Positions 36,757 to 45,368 are shown, numbered from the stretch's first letter. The stretch: 64,000 nucleotides of DNA from Novacetimonas cocois (GCF_003311635.1 NZ_QEXL01000015.1:1-64000); one strand, 5' to 3'. The notes: a model not told the origin generated them from the letters alone. Numbers and translations are program-made.

Positions 36757-36917
36757 TGCCCTGTCTTTCCGATATGGTCCGGGCTGACCGTTACAATATG
36801 ATTATATTTTTCCCTTGTATTGACCAGAGGGAAAATGGAGCAGCCTGCAGCATTTTCTATCCCGCCGAACCTTCCCGATGATGCGACGTTGCATCCCGCA
36901 GTTAGCGGGAGGTTTTC

Positions 36918-37073
36918 ATGAAACGCGTTTTCGGTATCTTCATCCTGCTGCCGCTTGCCGCCGCCGTTGCGGGCTGCCATGACCCGCATCGCTCCCGCCA
37001 TCCCATCTACTGGCACGAGGGATATGACCACGGCACGTCGTCACGCCAGCAGCCCGGAATGACCCGGCGATAA
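36918..37073 (+). CDS. Tiny lipoprotein
   Basis: A 51-residue protein too short for most gene finders. It starts with a strong signal: GCGGGAGG about six bases before the ATG. MKRVFGIFILLPLAAAVAGC is a complete lipoprotein signal peptide with lipobox VAGC. The mature 32 residues are rich in His, Tyr and Arg (DPHRSRHPIYWHEGYDHG). Five His residues in the mature part could bind metal; that is inference. No family recognised. Confidence 0.6.
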   Translation: MKRVFGIFILLPLAAAVAGCHDPHRSRHPIYWHEGYDHGTSSRQQPGMTRR

Positions 37074-37233
37074 GGGCAGGCTCCTACGTCATGTTCCTAC
37101 GGTTCCGGCTCGTAGTGGTGGATCATGAACATGCCTTCCAGAACGGACGTAGCCGCAGGCCTGACCTTTACACACCGAAAATGACACGCATGCGCCCTTT
37201 TCCGTCCGTTCCTGTCGCTCTCACCAATCGCGA

Positions 37234-38832
37234 TCAGACAGGCACGAGCACCGGTGCCACGGGCACTACCGGCGGGCGGGCCTGCCAGCGTCCTGAGTCC
37301 ACATCCGCGATTTCCCGGTCAATCTCACTCACAACCCGCCGTGAGAACGGCCCCAGATGCAGGTAAAGCGCGCTTGTCATGACCACGTATGGCAATGCTT
37401 TCGGATTGTGGAGGGTGCAATCCAGCAACATGCGCCAGAACTGCACCGCCGTGCCGGGTCCCGCGCGATGAATGCGTGAAAGGAGCCGGAAAAAGCTGCG
37501 CAGGTCCCCGCGTATCATCCGATGACCACGCCCGCGCCTGAGCATCCGGCCAAGCCGCCGCACACGGCCGAAATAGGCAACCGGGTCATAGATTGCCTGA
37601 AGGACCGTCCTGTAATCGTTCAGCACGTCACGCCGTGGCCGCTTCGTCTCGAAATTCAGCCCGGCGGTGCACTGGTCCCCTGATTGTGTCTGCTCCCCGC
37701 CGGAAAAGAGGCGACCTTCGGCCAGCAGACGCCGTGTAAGCTGCGTTGTGGGCAGGGCATACAACAGGCCGACCATACAGACCGGAATTGCCGTATCCTC
37801 GATACATTCGATCATGCCGGCCGCGACACTGCCCTTTTCGCTGTCGAACCCCACGATGAAGCCGGCATTGACGAAAATCCCGGCCTTGTGGATTGTCTCG
37901 ATGCTCTGTTGCAGGCTGCGCCTTGTGTTCTGCTTTTTCTGCATCAGGACGAGGGAGTCCGTATCCGGGCTTTCGATACCCACGAATATGGCAAAGAAAT
38001 TGGTATCCGACAGGCTGCGCAGCAGGTCGGCATCATCGGCAAGGTTGATCGAGGCCTCGGTTGAAAACTCGAACGGGAAATTTTTCCTGTCCTGCCATGC
38101 CTTGAGGTCCGGCAGGAATTTCTTGAGCGCTTTTTTGTTGCCAATCAGGTTGTCATCGACAAAATCCACATGCCCGCGATACCCGAGGGCATACAGGGCA
38201 TCAAGTTCGGCCATGACCTGTTCATTCGTCTTGGTGCGTGGCACCCGGCCATACAGTTCGATGATATCGCAGAATTCGCAGCTGAACGGACAGCCACGCG
38301 AAAACTGGACGCCAACATGCAGGTACTGGTCCAGCTTCAGCAGATCAAAACGGGGCAGCGGGCTTTTTGTGACGTCCGTCTTTCCCATCGGCGCTTCGAA
38401 CACGCCCTGCCTGTCACCGCGACGCCATGCCGCGATGAAATCGACCATGATTTCTTCCGCTTCGCCCAGAACCTGAAAATTCGCAGCGCTGTAGAGCGCC
38501 GGGCTGGATGTGACATCAGGACCGCCGACCACCACCGGCGTGCCGGCCGCACGGCACATTTCGATAATATGGAGGGCATCGTTGCGCTGCGGCAGCATGC
38601 CGCCCGTCATCACGATATCCGCCCAGCCGAAATCCTCATCGCTCAGGGTTTCGGTATTGCGATTGACCAGCCGGACCTCCCAGTTTTCGGGAAGCAGGGC
38701 GGCAACCGTGATCAGCCCAAGCGGCGCCGCCGGATAACGTGCACCCGCCAGATCACAGGTTTCCTGATAGTTCCAAAACGAATTCGCGTTGAAGCGCGGG
38801 AAGATCATCAAGACCTTGCAGGTATCGGTCAT
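37234..38832 (-). CDS. B12-binding radical SAM protein (DUF4070 type)
   Basis: A 532-residue enzyme combining an N-terminal cobalamin-binding Rossmann domain (about residues 5-145, with GGMLPQRNDALHIIEMCRAA and VVVGGPDVTSSPALY) and a radical SAM barrel. The barrel carries the cluster motif FSRGCPFSCEFCDI with cysteines at about 181, 185 and 188. The C-terminal part (about 400-510) matches the DUF4070-like extension seen in this family. Such proteins methylate or rearrange unactivated carbons, for example in hopanoid, bacteriochlorophyll and natural-product pathways. The substrate cannot be told; no partner genes lie next to it. Confidence 0.87.
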   Translation of the reverse strand: MTDTCKVLMIFPRFNANSFWNYQETCDLAGARYPAAPLGLITVAALLPENWEVRLVNRNTETLSDEDFGWADIVMTGGMLPQRNDALHIIEMCRAAGTPVVVGGPDVTSSPALYSAANFQVLGEAEEIMVDFIAAWRRGDRQGVFEAPMGKTDVTKSPLPRFDLLKLDQYLHVGVQFSRGCPFSCEFCDIIELYGRVPRTKTNEQVMAELDALYALGYRGHVDFVDDNLIGNKKALKKFLPDLKAWQDRKNFPFEFSTEASINLADDADLLRSLSDTNFFAIFVGIESPDTDSLVLMQKKQNTRRSLQQSIETIHKAGIFVNAGFIVGFDSEKGSVAAGMIECIEDTAIPVCMVGLLYALPTTQLTRRLLAEGRLFSGGEQTQSGDQCTAGLNFETKRPRRDVLNDYRTVLQAIYDPVAYFGRVRRLGRMLRRGRGHRMIRGDLRSFFRLLSRIHRAGPGTAVQFWRMLLDCTLHNPKALPYVVMTSALYLHLGPFSRRVVSEIDREIADVDSGRWQARPPVVPVAPVLVPV

Positions 38833-39221
38833 CGTAAAACGATCCCCCCAGCCACCAATCGGCTATGGGCGGAACGATCTTGTCCCCTGGCGACAGGAAA
38901 TGGACAGATGGACGGATCCACCTCTGGCGAAACGGCGGTAGGCCAGCGAACAGTCGTCACTATGGATGCTCCATCTGGATGAACCGACGCTTCTACACCC
39001 ACAGCCTTGCAATAGCGATAGAACCGCACCGAACGGATGGCTGCTTCAGAAGACGATCCACGAAATATCCCGAAAATCATGATGAATTTCGTGGCAAGAC
39101 TATTTTAAAAAAACTTATATGAATGTCGTTTTTGAGAATTCGACAGTTCGAGAGCCAGAATTTTTATTATTTTCCATCAGTGACCGGATTCATCCAGTTT
39201 CCGGACTGATGACGACAGACC
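38833..39221. other. Intergenic region with no clear gene
   Basis: About 390 bp upstream of the radical SAM gene and downstream of the amidohydrolase gene, both leftward. AT-rich from about 39080 to 39180. It should hold the radical SAM promoter. A leftward open frame at 38829-39080 has no recognisable pattern. Confidence 0.45.
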
Positions 39222-40070
39222 CTAACGGCTGGCCATCCGATGCCCCAGTTTCGCCAGTTCAGCCATGATGCCGGACAGGACATGCTGCAGGCTGGAAAAT
39301 CCCTGATGCCGTTGCAGCGTGCATTCATCCATATAGAGATGACGGCTGATTTCCATCTGCAATGCATGCACGCCTTTGCGGGGACGACCATAATGTCGTG
39401 TGACATATCCGCCGGCAAAGGGCATGTTGCGGACAACACGGTAACCGTGTGCCGTCAGGATATCCTCGACCGTTGCCGTGATCTCTGCCGCGCAGGAAGT
39501 TCCCCAGGCATTCCCCAGAACAAAATCCGCCTGCTCGCGCTGGCCCTGTCGCGGCATCGAATGTCCGTCCAGCAGGATACATACGCCGTGTTTTTCCAGA
39601 CTGCCGTCAATCAGCGAGGCCAGTGCGGCATGATATGGATACCAGCAGCCACGGATGCGGTATTCAGCCTCCTCGAAATCCAGCGGACGGCTGTAAATCA
39701 GTCCGCCACTTCCTGCCAGGCGCGCAATCGTCCCGAACCCTGCCTGCACCTTTTTGCTGGAGGTGTTACACCACTCCGGCAGCATGTCACGAAACATGCT
39801 GGGATCGAGTTCCCACGCTTCCCGGTTCGCATCACAATAGGCACGGGGAAAAGTGGCATGAAGCAGGCTCGCCCCATAATCCGGCGCATGTTGCAGCAGT
39901 TCCTCGACAAAGCAGTCCTCGCTACGGCGCAAGGCAAAGGGCGTCAAGCGCGACTGTTTCAGAAAGTGGTCGGTATAGTTCCGTCCGGAATGCGGCGACG
40001 CCACCACCAGCGGCGCATTCCCATGCCGGGGATGAATGATCTCAAAAGGGGCAAGGACGGCTAATGGCAT
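39222..40070 (-). CDS. N-formylglutamate amidohydrolase family protein
   Basis: A 282-residue zinc hydrolase of the N-formylglutamate deformylase family (HutG-like). Metal and substrate motifs are visible: VVASPHSGRNYTDHFL near the start, SEDCFVEELL (acidic ligand), FPRAYCDANREAWELDPSMF, ILLDGHSMPRQGQ (histidine ligand), and QMEISRHLYMDE near the end. These match the family pattern H-S-G, R-x-x-x-D-x-N-R, D-x-H-x-M and Q-x-E. No histidine-degradation genes are next to it, so a general deformylase or amidase role is as likely as a hut role. Confidence 0.88.
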   Translation of the reverse strand: MPLAVLAPFEIIHPRHGNAPLVVASPHSGRNYTDHFLKQSRLTPFALRRSEDCFVEELLQHAPDYGASLLHATFPRAYCDANREAWELDPSMFRDMLPEWCNTSSKKVQAGFGTIARLAGSGGLIYSRPLDFEEAEYRIRGCWYPYHAALASLIDGSLEKHGVCILLDGHSMPRQGQREQADFVLGNAWGTSCAAEITATVEDILTAHGYRVVRNMPFAGGYVTRHYGRPRKGVHALQMEISRHLYMDECTLQRHQGFSSLQHVLSGIMAELAKLGHRMASR

Positions 40071-40184
40071 GAGAACACAGGGGATTCAGGAAAACTGACC
40101 GACAGGACGGGATAGGAACGCATATCGGGCATAGGCGCAGCACGCAGGATTTTGGTCAATGTGAATTTTTTTGAAGAAAGGGGG

Positions 40185-40213
40185 TTGCACCACGCCCCAA
40201 CGACAGCTAGAAG
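40185..40213 (+). promoter_or_regulatory. Promoter of tRNA-Val
   Basis: TTGCAC (40185-40190) and TAGAAG (40208-40213) are separated by 17 bp and lie 19 bp before the mature tRNA. Spacing and both hexamers resemble the promoter found before tRNA-Ser in this window. Confidence 0.65.
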
Positions 40214-40232
40214 CCATTTCACCGAAGCGAAT

Positions 40233-40307
40233 GGGCGCATAGCTCAGCGGTAGAGCACTACCTTGACATGGTAGGGGTCACAGGTTCAATCCCTGTTGCG
40301 CCCACCA
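40233..40307 (+). tRNA. tRNA-Val(GAC)
   Basis: A 75-nt tRNA with encoded CCA. Acceptor GGGCGCA pairs with TGCGCCC. The anticodon loop TTGACAT gives anticodon GAC (valine GUC/GUU). D arm TAGCTCAGCGGTAGAGCA and T arm ACAGGTTCAATCCCTGT are standard. A prophage remnant begins directly after it, so its 3' end may have been an integration site. Confidence 0.95.
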
Positions 40308-40490
40308 TTCGCTTCGCAGATTTCCGCCAAAAACTTGTGTTATGTGTGATAATCCCCTAATGGGGATCATCCATTAGCGTCCACCAGAATCCGCGCTGAC
40401 CCTCCCCGATCCGTGGAAAATCCGTGAAGTGTTTTTGGCTTGTACTCTGCCCCTCCCTCCCCTAGAATTTCACCTGCTGCGGCGGCGTGG

Positions 40491-40763
40491 ATGGACACGC
40501 ATGGGAAAATCAACCGGCGGAAAGCACTGCCCCACATCGCGGAAGCGGTGAAACGGATTTGGGATCAAGCGGAGACAGCTAACGACACTCGGAGTGCCAC
40601 AAGAGCCGGTATCAAGCCCGGCCCGCAGCAATACGGTTCAGAGCGGCAGGGCCTTCGCAGGTTCCTGCCGTTCTTATTTCCGACACCCTTTCTGCAGGCA
40701 GAACAGCCAGTGAAGCCAGCGCCGAATCACGGCGCAGGCGCCCCCAGCCGTTCGCGCACGTAG
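40491..40763 (+). CDS. Hypothetical ORF at prophage edge
   Basis: A possible 90-residue basic protein beginning MDTHGKINRRKALPHIAEAV. It has no recognised domain and its 3' end overlaps the small phage membrane ORF on the other strand. It could be a remnant of a DNA-binding phage protein or a chance frame. Confidence 0.25.
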   Translation: MDTHGKINRRKALPHIAEAVKRIWDQAETANDTRSATRAGIKPGPQQYGSERQGLRRFLPFLFPTPFLQAEQPVKPAPNHGAGAPSRSRT

Positions 40764-40849
40764 CGGCGATGGTCGGCGCGCTGCACGAAAAATATCACCC
40801 ATCCCAGCGCCATCTGCCCCGCGATGATGCCAAGCACCGCCCAGATCAT
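40727..40849 (-). CDS. Small phage membrane protein
   Basis: A 40-residue protein with one transmembrane helix (WAVLGIIAGQMALGWVIFFV) and a basic tail (QRADHRRYVRERLG). Its ATG overlaps the stop of the next upstream small gene by four bases. In a phage lysis region such proteins are often holins, antiholins or spanin parts; this is inferred from position only. Confidence 0.45.
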   Translation of the reverse strand: MIWAVLGIIAGQMALGWVIFFVQRADHRRYVRERLGAPAP

Positions 40850-40959
40850 TCCATCCGCCCCTGCCGCCAGCAGTCACGCGCAAACGCGATGAGCAGGTAG
40901 CCCACCGCGCACGCCGCCCCCAGCACGAAGCCGAGGGCGATGCCGGTGTAAAAGTTCAC
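40846..40959 (-). CDS. Small phage membrane protein
   Basis: A 37-residue protein starting with GTG and having one transmembrane helix (IALGFVLGAACAVGYLLIAF) plus a charged end. It overlaps both neighbours (GTGA upstream, ATGA downstream), so three tiny genes are translationally coupled. Function unknown; lysis-region membrane peptide is plausible. Confidence 0.45.
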   Translation of the reverse strand: MNFYTGIALGFVLGAACAVGYLLIAFARDCWRQGRME

Positions 40960-41156
40960 GACGCCTGGATGGCCGCGTTGTCGGCCTTGCACTTGGCGTA
41001 AATCGCCTCGATGTCGGCTGCGGTGGGGCCGCTGGACGATGCGGTATCTTCCACCGCCGTCTTGATCGTAGTCCATGCCTCGGGGCCATATTTCTCGATC
41101 AGGCCGAGGACGAGGCTTGTACCGTTGACGATGGCGCTCAGTTCGGTTGCGTCCAT
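40956..41156 (-). CDS. Phage hypothetical protein
   Basis: A 66-residue protein beginning MDATELSAIVNGTSLVLGLI; GGGGAGC lies upstream at good spacing. A weakly hydrophobic helix is followed by a charged helical part. The ORF extends further upstream to 41267 but that portion is out of character. It is probably a phage lysis or structural accessory protein. Confidence 0.5.
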   Translation of the reverse strand: MDATELSAIVNGTSLVLGLIEKYGPEAWTTIKTAVEDTASSSGPTAADIEAIYAKCKADNAAIQAS

Positions 41157-41157
41157 A

Positions 41158-41514
41158 TCAGTTGCTCCCCGTGGTCGTGGTGGTCTGGGCGATGGACAGG
41201 GCGGACTGAAGCCCGGCCAGCGCGCTTTCGGCTGTCGCCAGTTCCGATGCCGTGACCGTGTTGCCATTGGACACGGCGGTATCCAGCGTGGTCAGCGGCA
41301 CAAGGGCGGCGGCGGATGCCGTCTTGATATCGGCCTTGACGGTGGCGTTCACGCTGCCGGACGCCAGATAGGCCTCGGCCCCGGTGGCCGCTACGTGATA
41401 GGCGCTCATGGTGTCGAACGCGGCCTTGCGCAGGTTGGTCTGGTTCGCGCAGGCCCCAAGCGTTGCCAGCGAGAGGATCGCGGCACAGGCCGCGAGGCGG
41501 GATCGTTTGGTCAT
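41158..41514 (-). CDS. Phage-encoded lipoprotein
   Basis: A 118-residue protein with lipoprotein signal peptide (lipobox LGAC at about residues 19-22) and an alanine/threonine-rich helical mature part (for example DIKTASAAALVPLTTLDTAV). A 1-bp gap separates it from the next gene. Possibly an outer spanin or a superinfection-exclusion lipoprotein; no direct family match. Confidence 0.55.
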   Translation of the reverse strand: MTKRSRLAACAAILSLATLGACANQTNLRKAAFDTMSAYHVAATGAEAYLASGSVNATVKADIKTASAAALVPLTTLDTAVSNGNTVTASELATAESALAGLQSALSIAQTTTTTGSN

Positions 41515-41523
41515 GTCGGTTCC

Positions 41524-41787
41524 TTACGGCCAGATCAGGGCTGGCGTGTAAGCGGTCCACGTGTTCTGCGCCATGCAGACGTAGATGCCGCTGGATGCGA
41601 AAATGATGGTGCCGGGCGTGCCAGCCGCATCAGACGACGCGGGCGCGGTCCCGATGGTGACCACCAGATTCCCCGCCGTATCCATGCCGGGGGCGCTGGT
41701 GGCGATCATGCGCTGCGTGTCGCGGCGCGTGGGATACAGGCCCGGGTCGAACCGGCCCGGACGCCGGATGGGGTTAGGCGTTCCCAT
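41524..41787 (-). CDS. Phage hypothetical protein
   Basis: An 87-residue protein with beta-rich sequence (GNLVVTIGTAPASSDAAGTP, then GTIIFASSGIYVCMAQNTWT). The pattern, small hydrophobic-turn repeats ending in a Trp-rich strand, resembles tail-fibre or head-decoration tips; that is a loose comparison. Its start lies in the tail of the holin-like gene (14-bp overlap). Confidence 0.4.
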   Translation of the reverse strand: MGTPNPIRRPGRFDPGLYPTRRDTQRMIATSAPGMDTAGNLVVTIGTAPASSDAAGTPGTIIFASSGIYVCMAQNTWTAYTPALIWP

Positions 41788-42124
41788 TGGCCGCCTTCTC
41801 TGCCTGGCCCTTTTTGTTCAGGACCGGGATGCCCGCCGCCGCGACCGCTGCTTTTGCCGCGGGCTTGTCGGCCACCGACACGCGCACGGCGGTCTGGCTT
41901 GGCTTGAAATGGTTTTCCGCCCATCCGATGTTCAGCCCGATGGTGCTCATGACCTGATAGGCCACGGCCCACCGGCTGCCTGCGTGCGGCGGCGGGATCA
42001 TCGCGGCTGCCGCCCCGCATGCGAGGATGAACAGCGCGACGTAAAAGGCGTACTGTTCCGGGACGAACTCAAGCATCCCGGCAAATGCGGCCCCGAGGCC
42101 GGTCAGTTTTGCGGCTGTATTCAT
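41774..42124 (-). CDS. Holin-like phage membrane protein
   Basis: A 116-residue protein with two hydrophobic segments (LTGLGAAFAGMLEFVPEQYA and YVALFILACGAAAAMIP) and a charged C-terminus with repeated Ala/Lys. It directly follows the SleB-like lysin gene, the usual place of a holin, and overlaps it by four bases. Confidence 0.5.
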   Translation of the reverse strand: MNTAAKLTGLGAAFAGMLEFVPEQYAFYVALFILACGAAAAMIPPPHAGSRWAVAYQVMSTIGLNIGWAENHFKPSQTAVRVSVADKPAAKAAVAAAGIPVLNKKGQAEKAANGNA

Positions 42125-42544
42125 CTGCCGTCTCCGTTCAGGCCAAGGCGGTAGAAATCCTGCCGGCCGATTGTCTTGATGAAAAACCGGGGAATGGCCC
42201 AGCGCGGCTTCATGCTGTCATGGGCGAAATAGCTGTCCGCGCCGCCCGTGATGTCGGCCAGACGCCCGGCCACCAGCTGAGCGGCCAAAGCGCACGCCAC
42301 GCGGAACTGCGGGTCATCCTGCGTGACGGCCCCGAGTTTCGATGCGTTGGGATCGTCCTCGTTCCAGCAGGAGAACTGCCACGGGCACAGGCAGACACTG
42401 CCGATCGAGCGCCCCCACCATCCGGGGGATGCCGCGCGGTTGCCGATGACATTCAGGACCGCCTGCATTCCCGGCAGGCCATCCCCCCCTCGCCTCGCCC
42501 CATGCGGTGCGTGCTGCGGTGTCCATCGAGCTGGCGTCGGTCAT
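42121..42544 (-). pseudogene. Frameshifted SleB-type cell wall hydrolase (phage lysin)
   Basis: A Hydrolase_2/SleB-like endolysin. The N-terminal part DTAARTAWGEARGG holds the catalytic Glu region. The C-terminal part in the other frame begins MQAVLNVIGNR and includes CLCPWQFSCWNEDDPN and a GADSYFAHDSMKPRWA segment. The frames meet at a run of seven C on the plus strand (42483-42489); six would restore one protein of about 140 residues. It is either a true frameshift in a decaying prophage or a base-count error in the assembly. Confidence 0.75.
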
Positions 42545-42921
42545 GGCCCATATCCGAACGCGCGCTTGCAGAATGACCACGCCGCATCGCCAATCTGTCC
42601 CCAGCCCAGCAGGCCGGTCGCCAGCACGATGAAGGTCATGGTCACCCACGATGTCAGCTTCATGCCGCCTTCGATGCGGGCCAGACGTTCCGATATCTCT
42701 CCATCACGCTGCGACGAACGGTCATTCATCTCGGAGATTTTCTGCTGGGTCTGGATCGCGTTTTCCTGAACCTCATGCGTGATGTCGCGCCGGAAGTCCG
42801 AGAACTGGCGGTTCAGGTCCTGCATGTCGCCGCGCAGGTTGTCGTGACCACCTTCCATTTTAGCCACACGCTCGCGGACAACAGCCACTTCCTCGGCTGT
42901 TGCATATCGGGGATCGGTCAT
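42541..42921 (-). CDS. Phage protein, coiled coil plus membrane anchor
   Basis: A 126-residue protein with a long heptad-like charged helix (about residues 10-85, VAVVRERVAKMEGGHDNLRG) and one transmembrane segment (SWVTMTFIVLATGLLGWGQI) near the C-terminus. This architecture resembles small phage membrane-anchored coiled coils such as DUF1515- or spanin-like proteins. It overlaps the lysin start by four bases. Confidence 0.5.
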   Translation of the reverse strand: MTDPRYATAEEVAVVRERVAKMEGGHDNLRGDMQDLNRQFSDFRRDITHEVQENAIQTQQKISEMNDRSSQRDGEISERLARIEGGMKLTSWVTMTFIVLATGLLGWGQIGDAAWSFCKRAFGYGP

Positions 42922-43232
42922 CAGTGGGATACCGCCTCACCCGACACGCCTGTCCATGCGCTGCCGTTCCACAGCACCAGCACGCCCCTGCTGCCGCTGC
43001 CGATATAGCAGTCGGTGCAGCGGATCACCTGGGTGCTGGACGCGGGCAGGTTGGCATAGGTGGAAGACGGCGGCGCATAGGCCGCCAGGTCGGATCGCGT
43101 GGCAAGCCCGGACGCCGAAGGTGGGAACGCCCCACCATCAAACAGGCCGTGCTGCTCCGGCGACGTGGGCGCAGCATGCGCCTGCACCGTGACAAAGAGG
43201 CTGGCCGCTGCCAGAAGGTGAGAGAAGCGCAT
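42921..43232 (-). CDS. Phage secreted protein
   Basis: A 103-residue protein with signal peptide FSHLLAAASLFVTVQAHAAP and a beta-rich mature part with a CTDC pair (IRCTDCYIGS). Its start codes for the leftmost end of the leftward phage block; downstream gene starts overlap by one base. No family recognised. Confidence 0.45.
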   Translation of the reverse strand: MRFSHLLAAASLFVTVQAHAAPTSPEQHGLFDGGAFPPSASGLATRSDLAAYAPPSSTYANLPASSTQVIRCTDCYIGSGSRGVLVLWNGSAWTGVSGEAVSH

Positions 43233-43347
43233 GCCGTCCCCGAAACTGAATGGTCAGGATTTCGGGGTATGGGAAGTTTGTTAGTACGGTGTGGAACGGC
43301 GGACCTTTTTTTGCCCGCAACGTAAAGCGCAACTTGACGCCTTCTGC

Positions 43348-43364
43348 GTAAAGTCATACTTTAC
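43348..43364. promoter_or_regulatory. Candidate HigA operator
   Basis: GTAAAG-TCATA-CTTTAC is a perfect 6-bp inverted repeat with 5-bp spacer, ending six bases before the higB ATG. A second CGTAAAG half-site occurs at 43321. Position fits autorepression by the antitoxin. Confidence 0.55.
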
Positions 43365-43369
43365 TTCCG

Positions 43370-43660
43370 ATGGAAATCGAAAGCATCAAGCACAAAGGGC
43401 TGCGCCGGTTTTTCGAGACAGGCAATCCGAAGGGAATCGTCGGAGACGTCGCCCGCCTACGCAAGATGCTGGCCTTTATCGACGCCGCGGCATCGCTGGA
43501 TGAACTGTCGGTTCCACCCAATTACGGCCTGCATGCCCTGTCAGGCGACCGCGCCGGCACATGGTCCATGACCATCACCCGCAACTGGCGCCTGACCTTT
43601 CGGGTCAATGACCAGGGCGCGCTGGAAGACATGGATATGGAGGACTATCATGGCACTTAA
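43370..43660 (+). CDS. higB: HigB-type toxin
   Basis: A 96-residue toxin of the RelE/ParE superfamily, HigB branch, an mRNA interferase that works on the ribosome. Family segments: SIKHKGLRRFFETGNPKGI near the N-terminus, then LHALSGDRAGTWSMTITRNW and RLTFRVNDQG. It precedes and overlaps its antitoxin (toxin first, as in HigBA) by 11 bp. Almost no ribosome binding site is seen before the ATG, which fits low toxin expression. It is located in the phage remnant and may help retain it. Confidence 0.85.
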   Translation: MEIESIKHKGLRRFFETGNPKGIVGDVARLRKMLAFIDAAASLDELSVPPNYGLHALSGDRAGTWSMTITRNWRLTFRVNDQGALEDMDMEDYHGT

Positions 43661-43949
43661 GATGCACCCGTCCCTCGCCGTAAACGTGGGTGACTGGATC
43701 CGGACGGAGCTGGTTGAGCCCCATGGCCTGAAGATCAAGGACCTGGCCGAACATTTCGGGGTGTCGCGGCAGGCGCTGAGCGCCCTGCTGAACGGTCGCG
43801 CCCACCTGTCCGCCGATATGGCGATCCGGTTTGAAATGGCGTTCGGAGTGAAGGCCGATACCCTGATGCGCATGCAGGTGGCGTGGGACATGGCGCAGGC
43901 CCGCACACGAGAGGCGGACCTGCATGTGCGACCGCTTGTTGCGGCGTAG
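43650..43949 (+). CDS. higA: HigA-type antitoxin
   Basis: A 99-residue antitoxin with an XRE helix-turn-helix: LKIKDLAEHFGVSRQALSAL followed by LNGRAHLSADMAIRFEMAF, typical of HigA. Start at 43650 overlaps the higB end. It should neutralise HigB and bind the operator upstream of higB. Confidence 0.85.
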   Translation: MALKMHPSLAVNVGDWIRTELVEPHGLKIKDLAEHFGVSRQALSALLNGRAHLSADMAIRFEMAFGVKADTLMRMQVAWDMAQARTREADLHVRPLVAA

Positions 43950-43998
43950 GCATCAGGCGGCATCCCCTCCCCGCGCAGGCAGGGAGGGGACATGGTGC

Positions 43999-44499
43999 CT
44001 ACCGGCCTAACTGCCGGGTTCGCTCCTGCTTGATCCGCTGCACGTCATTCCACATCTGCATGATGCCGTGCGCCGCTTCCCGCAGGCTGCGTTCGCAGTT
44101 GTCGGTATTGGCCCGGTCAGGCTCGTGATAGATGCGGTCGCATACCGCCAACGCCTTGCCCAGTTCACCCGCAACTTCATTGGCAGACAGGTGCTGCGCG
44201 TCTTCAAAGATGTCCACTTTCTGGGCCTGAAGACTGACGGCCGATGCCACATCCCTGGTTCCGATATACCGCCCCAGCACTTTCACCGCGAACAGCACCC
44301 GCTCGCCAAACGGATTGACCGTCCAGATCAGCCCGGCGCGCGTACGGGCCAGACGTTCCCATTCCGCCGTGGGTTCCAGCCGGGCGACGGTGATCCTGCC
44401 TTTCTCATTGACAATCACGGCCTCCGACCCCGGTGGCAGGTGGCAGTCGTTCGCGTCGAACAGGATCATCCTGCCGTCGATCTGGATTGCGCCAGTCAC
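43999..44499 (-). CDS. Phage hypothetical protein
   Basis: A 166-residue soluble protein, no signal peptide. The N-terminal half is beta-rich (PGSEAVIVNEKGRITVARLE) and the C-terminal half helical (SANEVAGELGKALAVCDRIY). No family recognised. It converges with higA and follows a gene of lower GC, so it belongs to the phage or to an insertion within it. Confidence 0.5.
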   Translation of the reverse strand: MTGAIQIDGRMILFDANDCHLPPGSEAVIVNEKGRITVARLEPTAEWERLARTRAGLIWTVNPFGERVLFAVKVLGRYIGTRDVASAVSLQAQKVDIFEDAQHLSANEVAGELGKALAVCDRIYHEPDRANTDNCERSLREAAHGIMQMWNDVQRIKQERTRQLGR

Positions 44500-44568
44500 G
44501 TGGGTGTCGCTCCCCCCGGTTGCGCGAAAGGGCGCGGGGCGGCCTTCTTGACCTGACTAACTCAACGA

Positions 44569-45093
44569 TCAATCTTCTTCCTTACGAGCCCATGGCGGTA
44601 TAACTACCGCAGATCTTACATTAATAGTATTCACATCAGAAAATTCTTTTTCTTTTGGTGTGCGCTTTTTGTATTTCCCACTATCTGCCCTCTCAATGGG
44701 CGAATCTTCTTTTTGAGTTATCCGCCATAACCGGGTTGTTAAATTTTTCCGTGCATCTGTGCCACCTGGACTGAATCCGTCACGCCGTAGAGCCTTGTAT
44801 ATTTCGTCGGCATCAATCTCATCGTCCCATATACCATCATCTATCATGGTTATAACAAACTGAACGAGTTCATCATCAGATATGCGCTTGGCATTCACCG
44901 ATTCAGGATCAGAGTCCTCTTGAGGCTGGGCACTCGCATTATCTGGACGCCCCACGCCCATTAAGTCCGATAATGCGATACCTGCGATTTTAGCCATCCG
45001 GCACAAAACATCGTCTATTTCTTTCAGTTGGTTTTCCAAATCCCTACGCTTACTCAGGATTGAATCCACAATATTTTCAACGGTCTTTGTCAT
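44569..45093 (-). CDS. Hypothetical protein, low GC
   Basis: A 174-residue acidic/basic protein. The N-terminal helix (VDSILSKRRDLENQLKEIDD) looks like a coiled coil, and the middle part (VQFVITMIDDGIWDDEIDAD) resembles a small winged-helix-like domain. Its coding sequence is clearly more AT-rich than neighbours, so it is probably a recent acquisition. No family recognised. Confidence 0.5.
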   Translation of the reverse strand: MTKTVENIVDSILSKRRDLENQLKEIDDVLCRMAKIAGIALSDLMGVGRPDNASAQPQEDSDPESVNAKRISDDELVQFVITMIDDGIWDDEIDADEIYKALRRDGFSPGGTDARKNLTTRLWRITQKEDSPIERADSGKYKKRTPKEKEFSDVNTINVRSAVVIPPWARKEED

Positions 45094-45239
45094 TTATCCA
45101 CACCCCATAACACCAGATATTTTCGTACCTGAAAATATGTATATGTCATTCTGAGTGTGCCTTGAATAAAAAAATGAACCGGGAACAGATTTATGGGTTG
45201 CGTTGATATTCAGGGTACAGCTATTGGAGGGAAGAGGCC

Positions 45240-45282
45240 AAAAACACAAAGGCCGCTGCCAAGCTGGAATTTGGCAACGGCC
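45240..45282 (-). terminator. Leftward intrinsic terminator
   Basis: On the leftward transcript GGCCGTTGCCAA pairs with TTGGCAGCGGCC over 12 bp with one G-U pair and an 8-nt loop. It is followed by TTTGTGTTTTT. It would end a transcript coming from about 45560-45369. Confidence 0.65.
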
Positions 45283-45368
45283 CTCGTATTTATGGTCGGT
45301 GATCTGTCTGCAATCGTCAATTAAGGCGGGGCAAACAGAGCCGAAGGGAGCGCAGAGGCTCCTATCGT

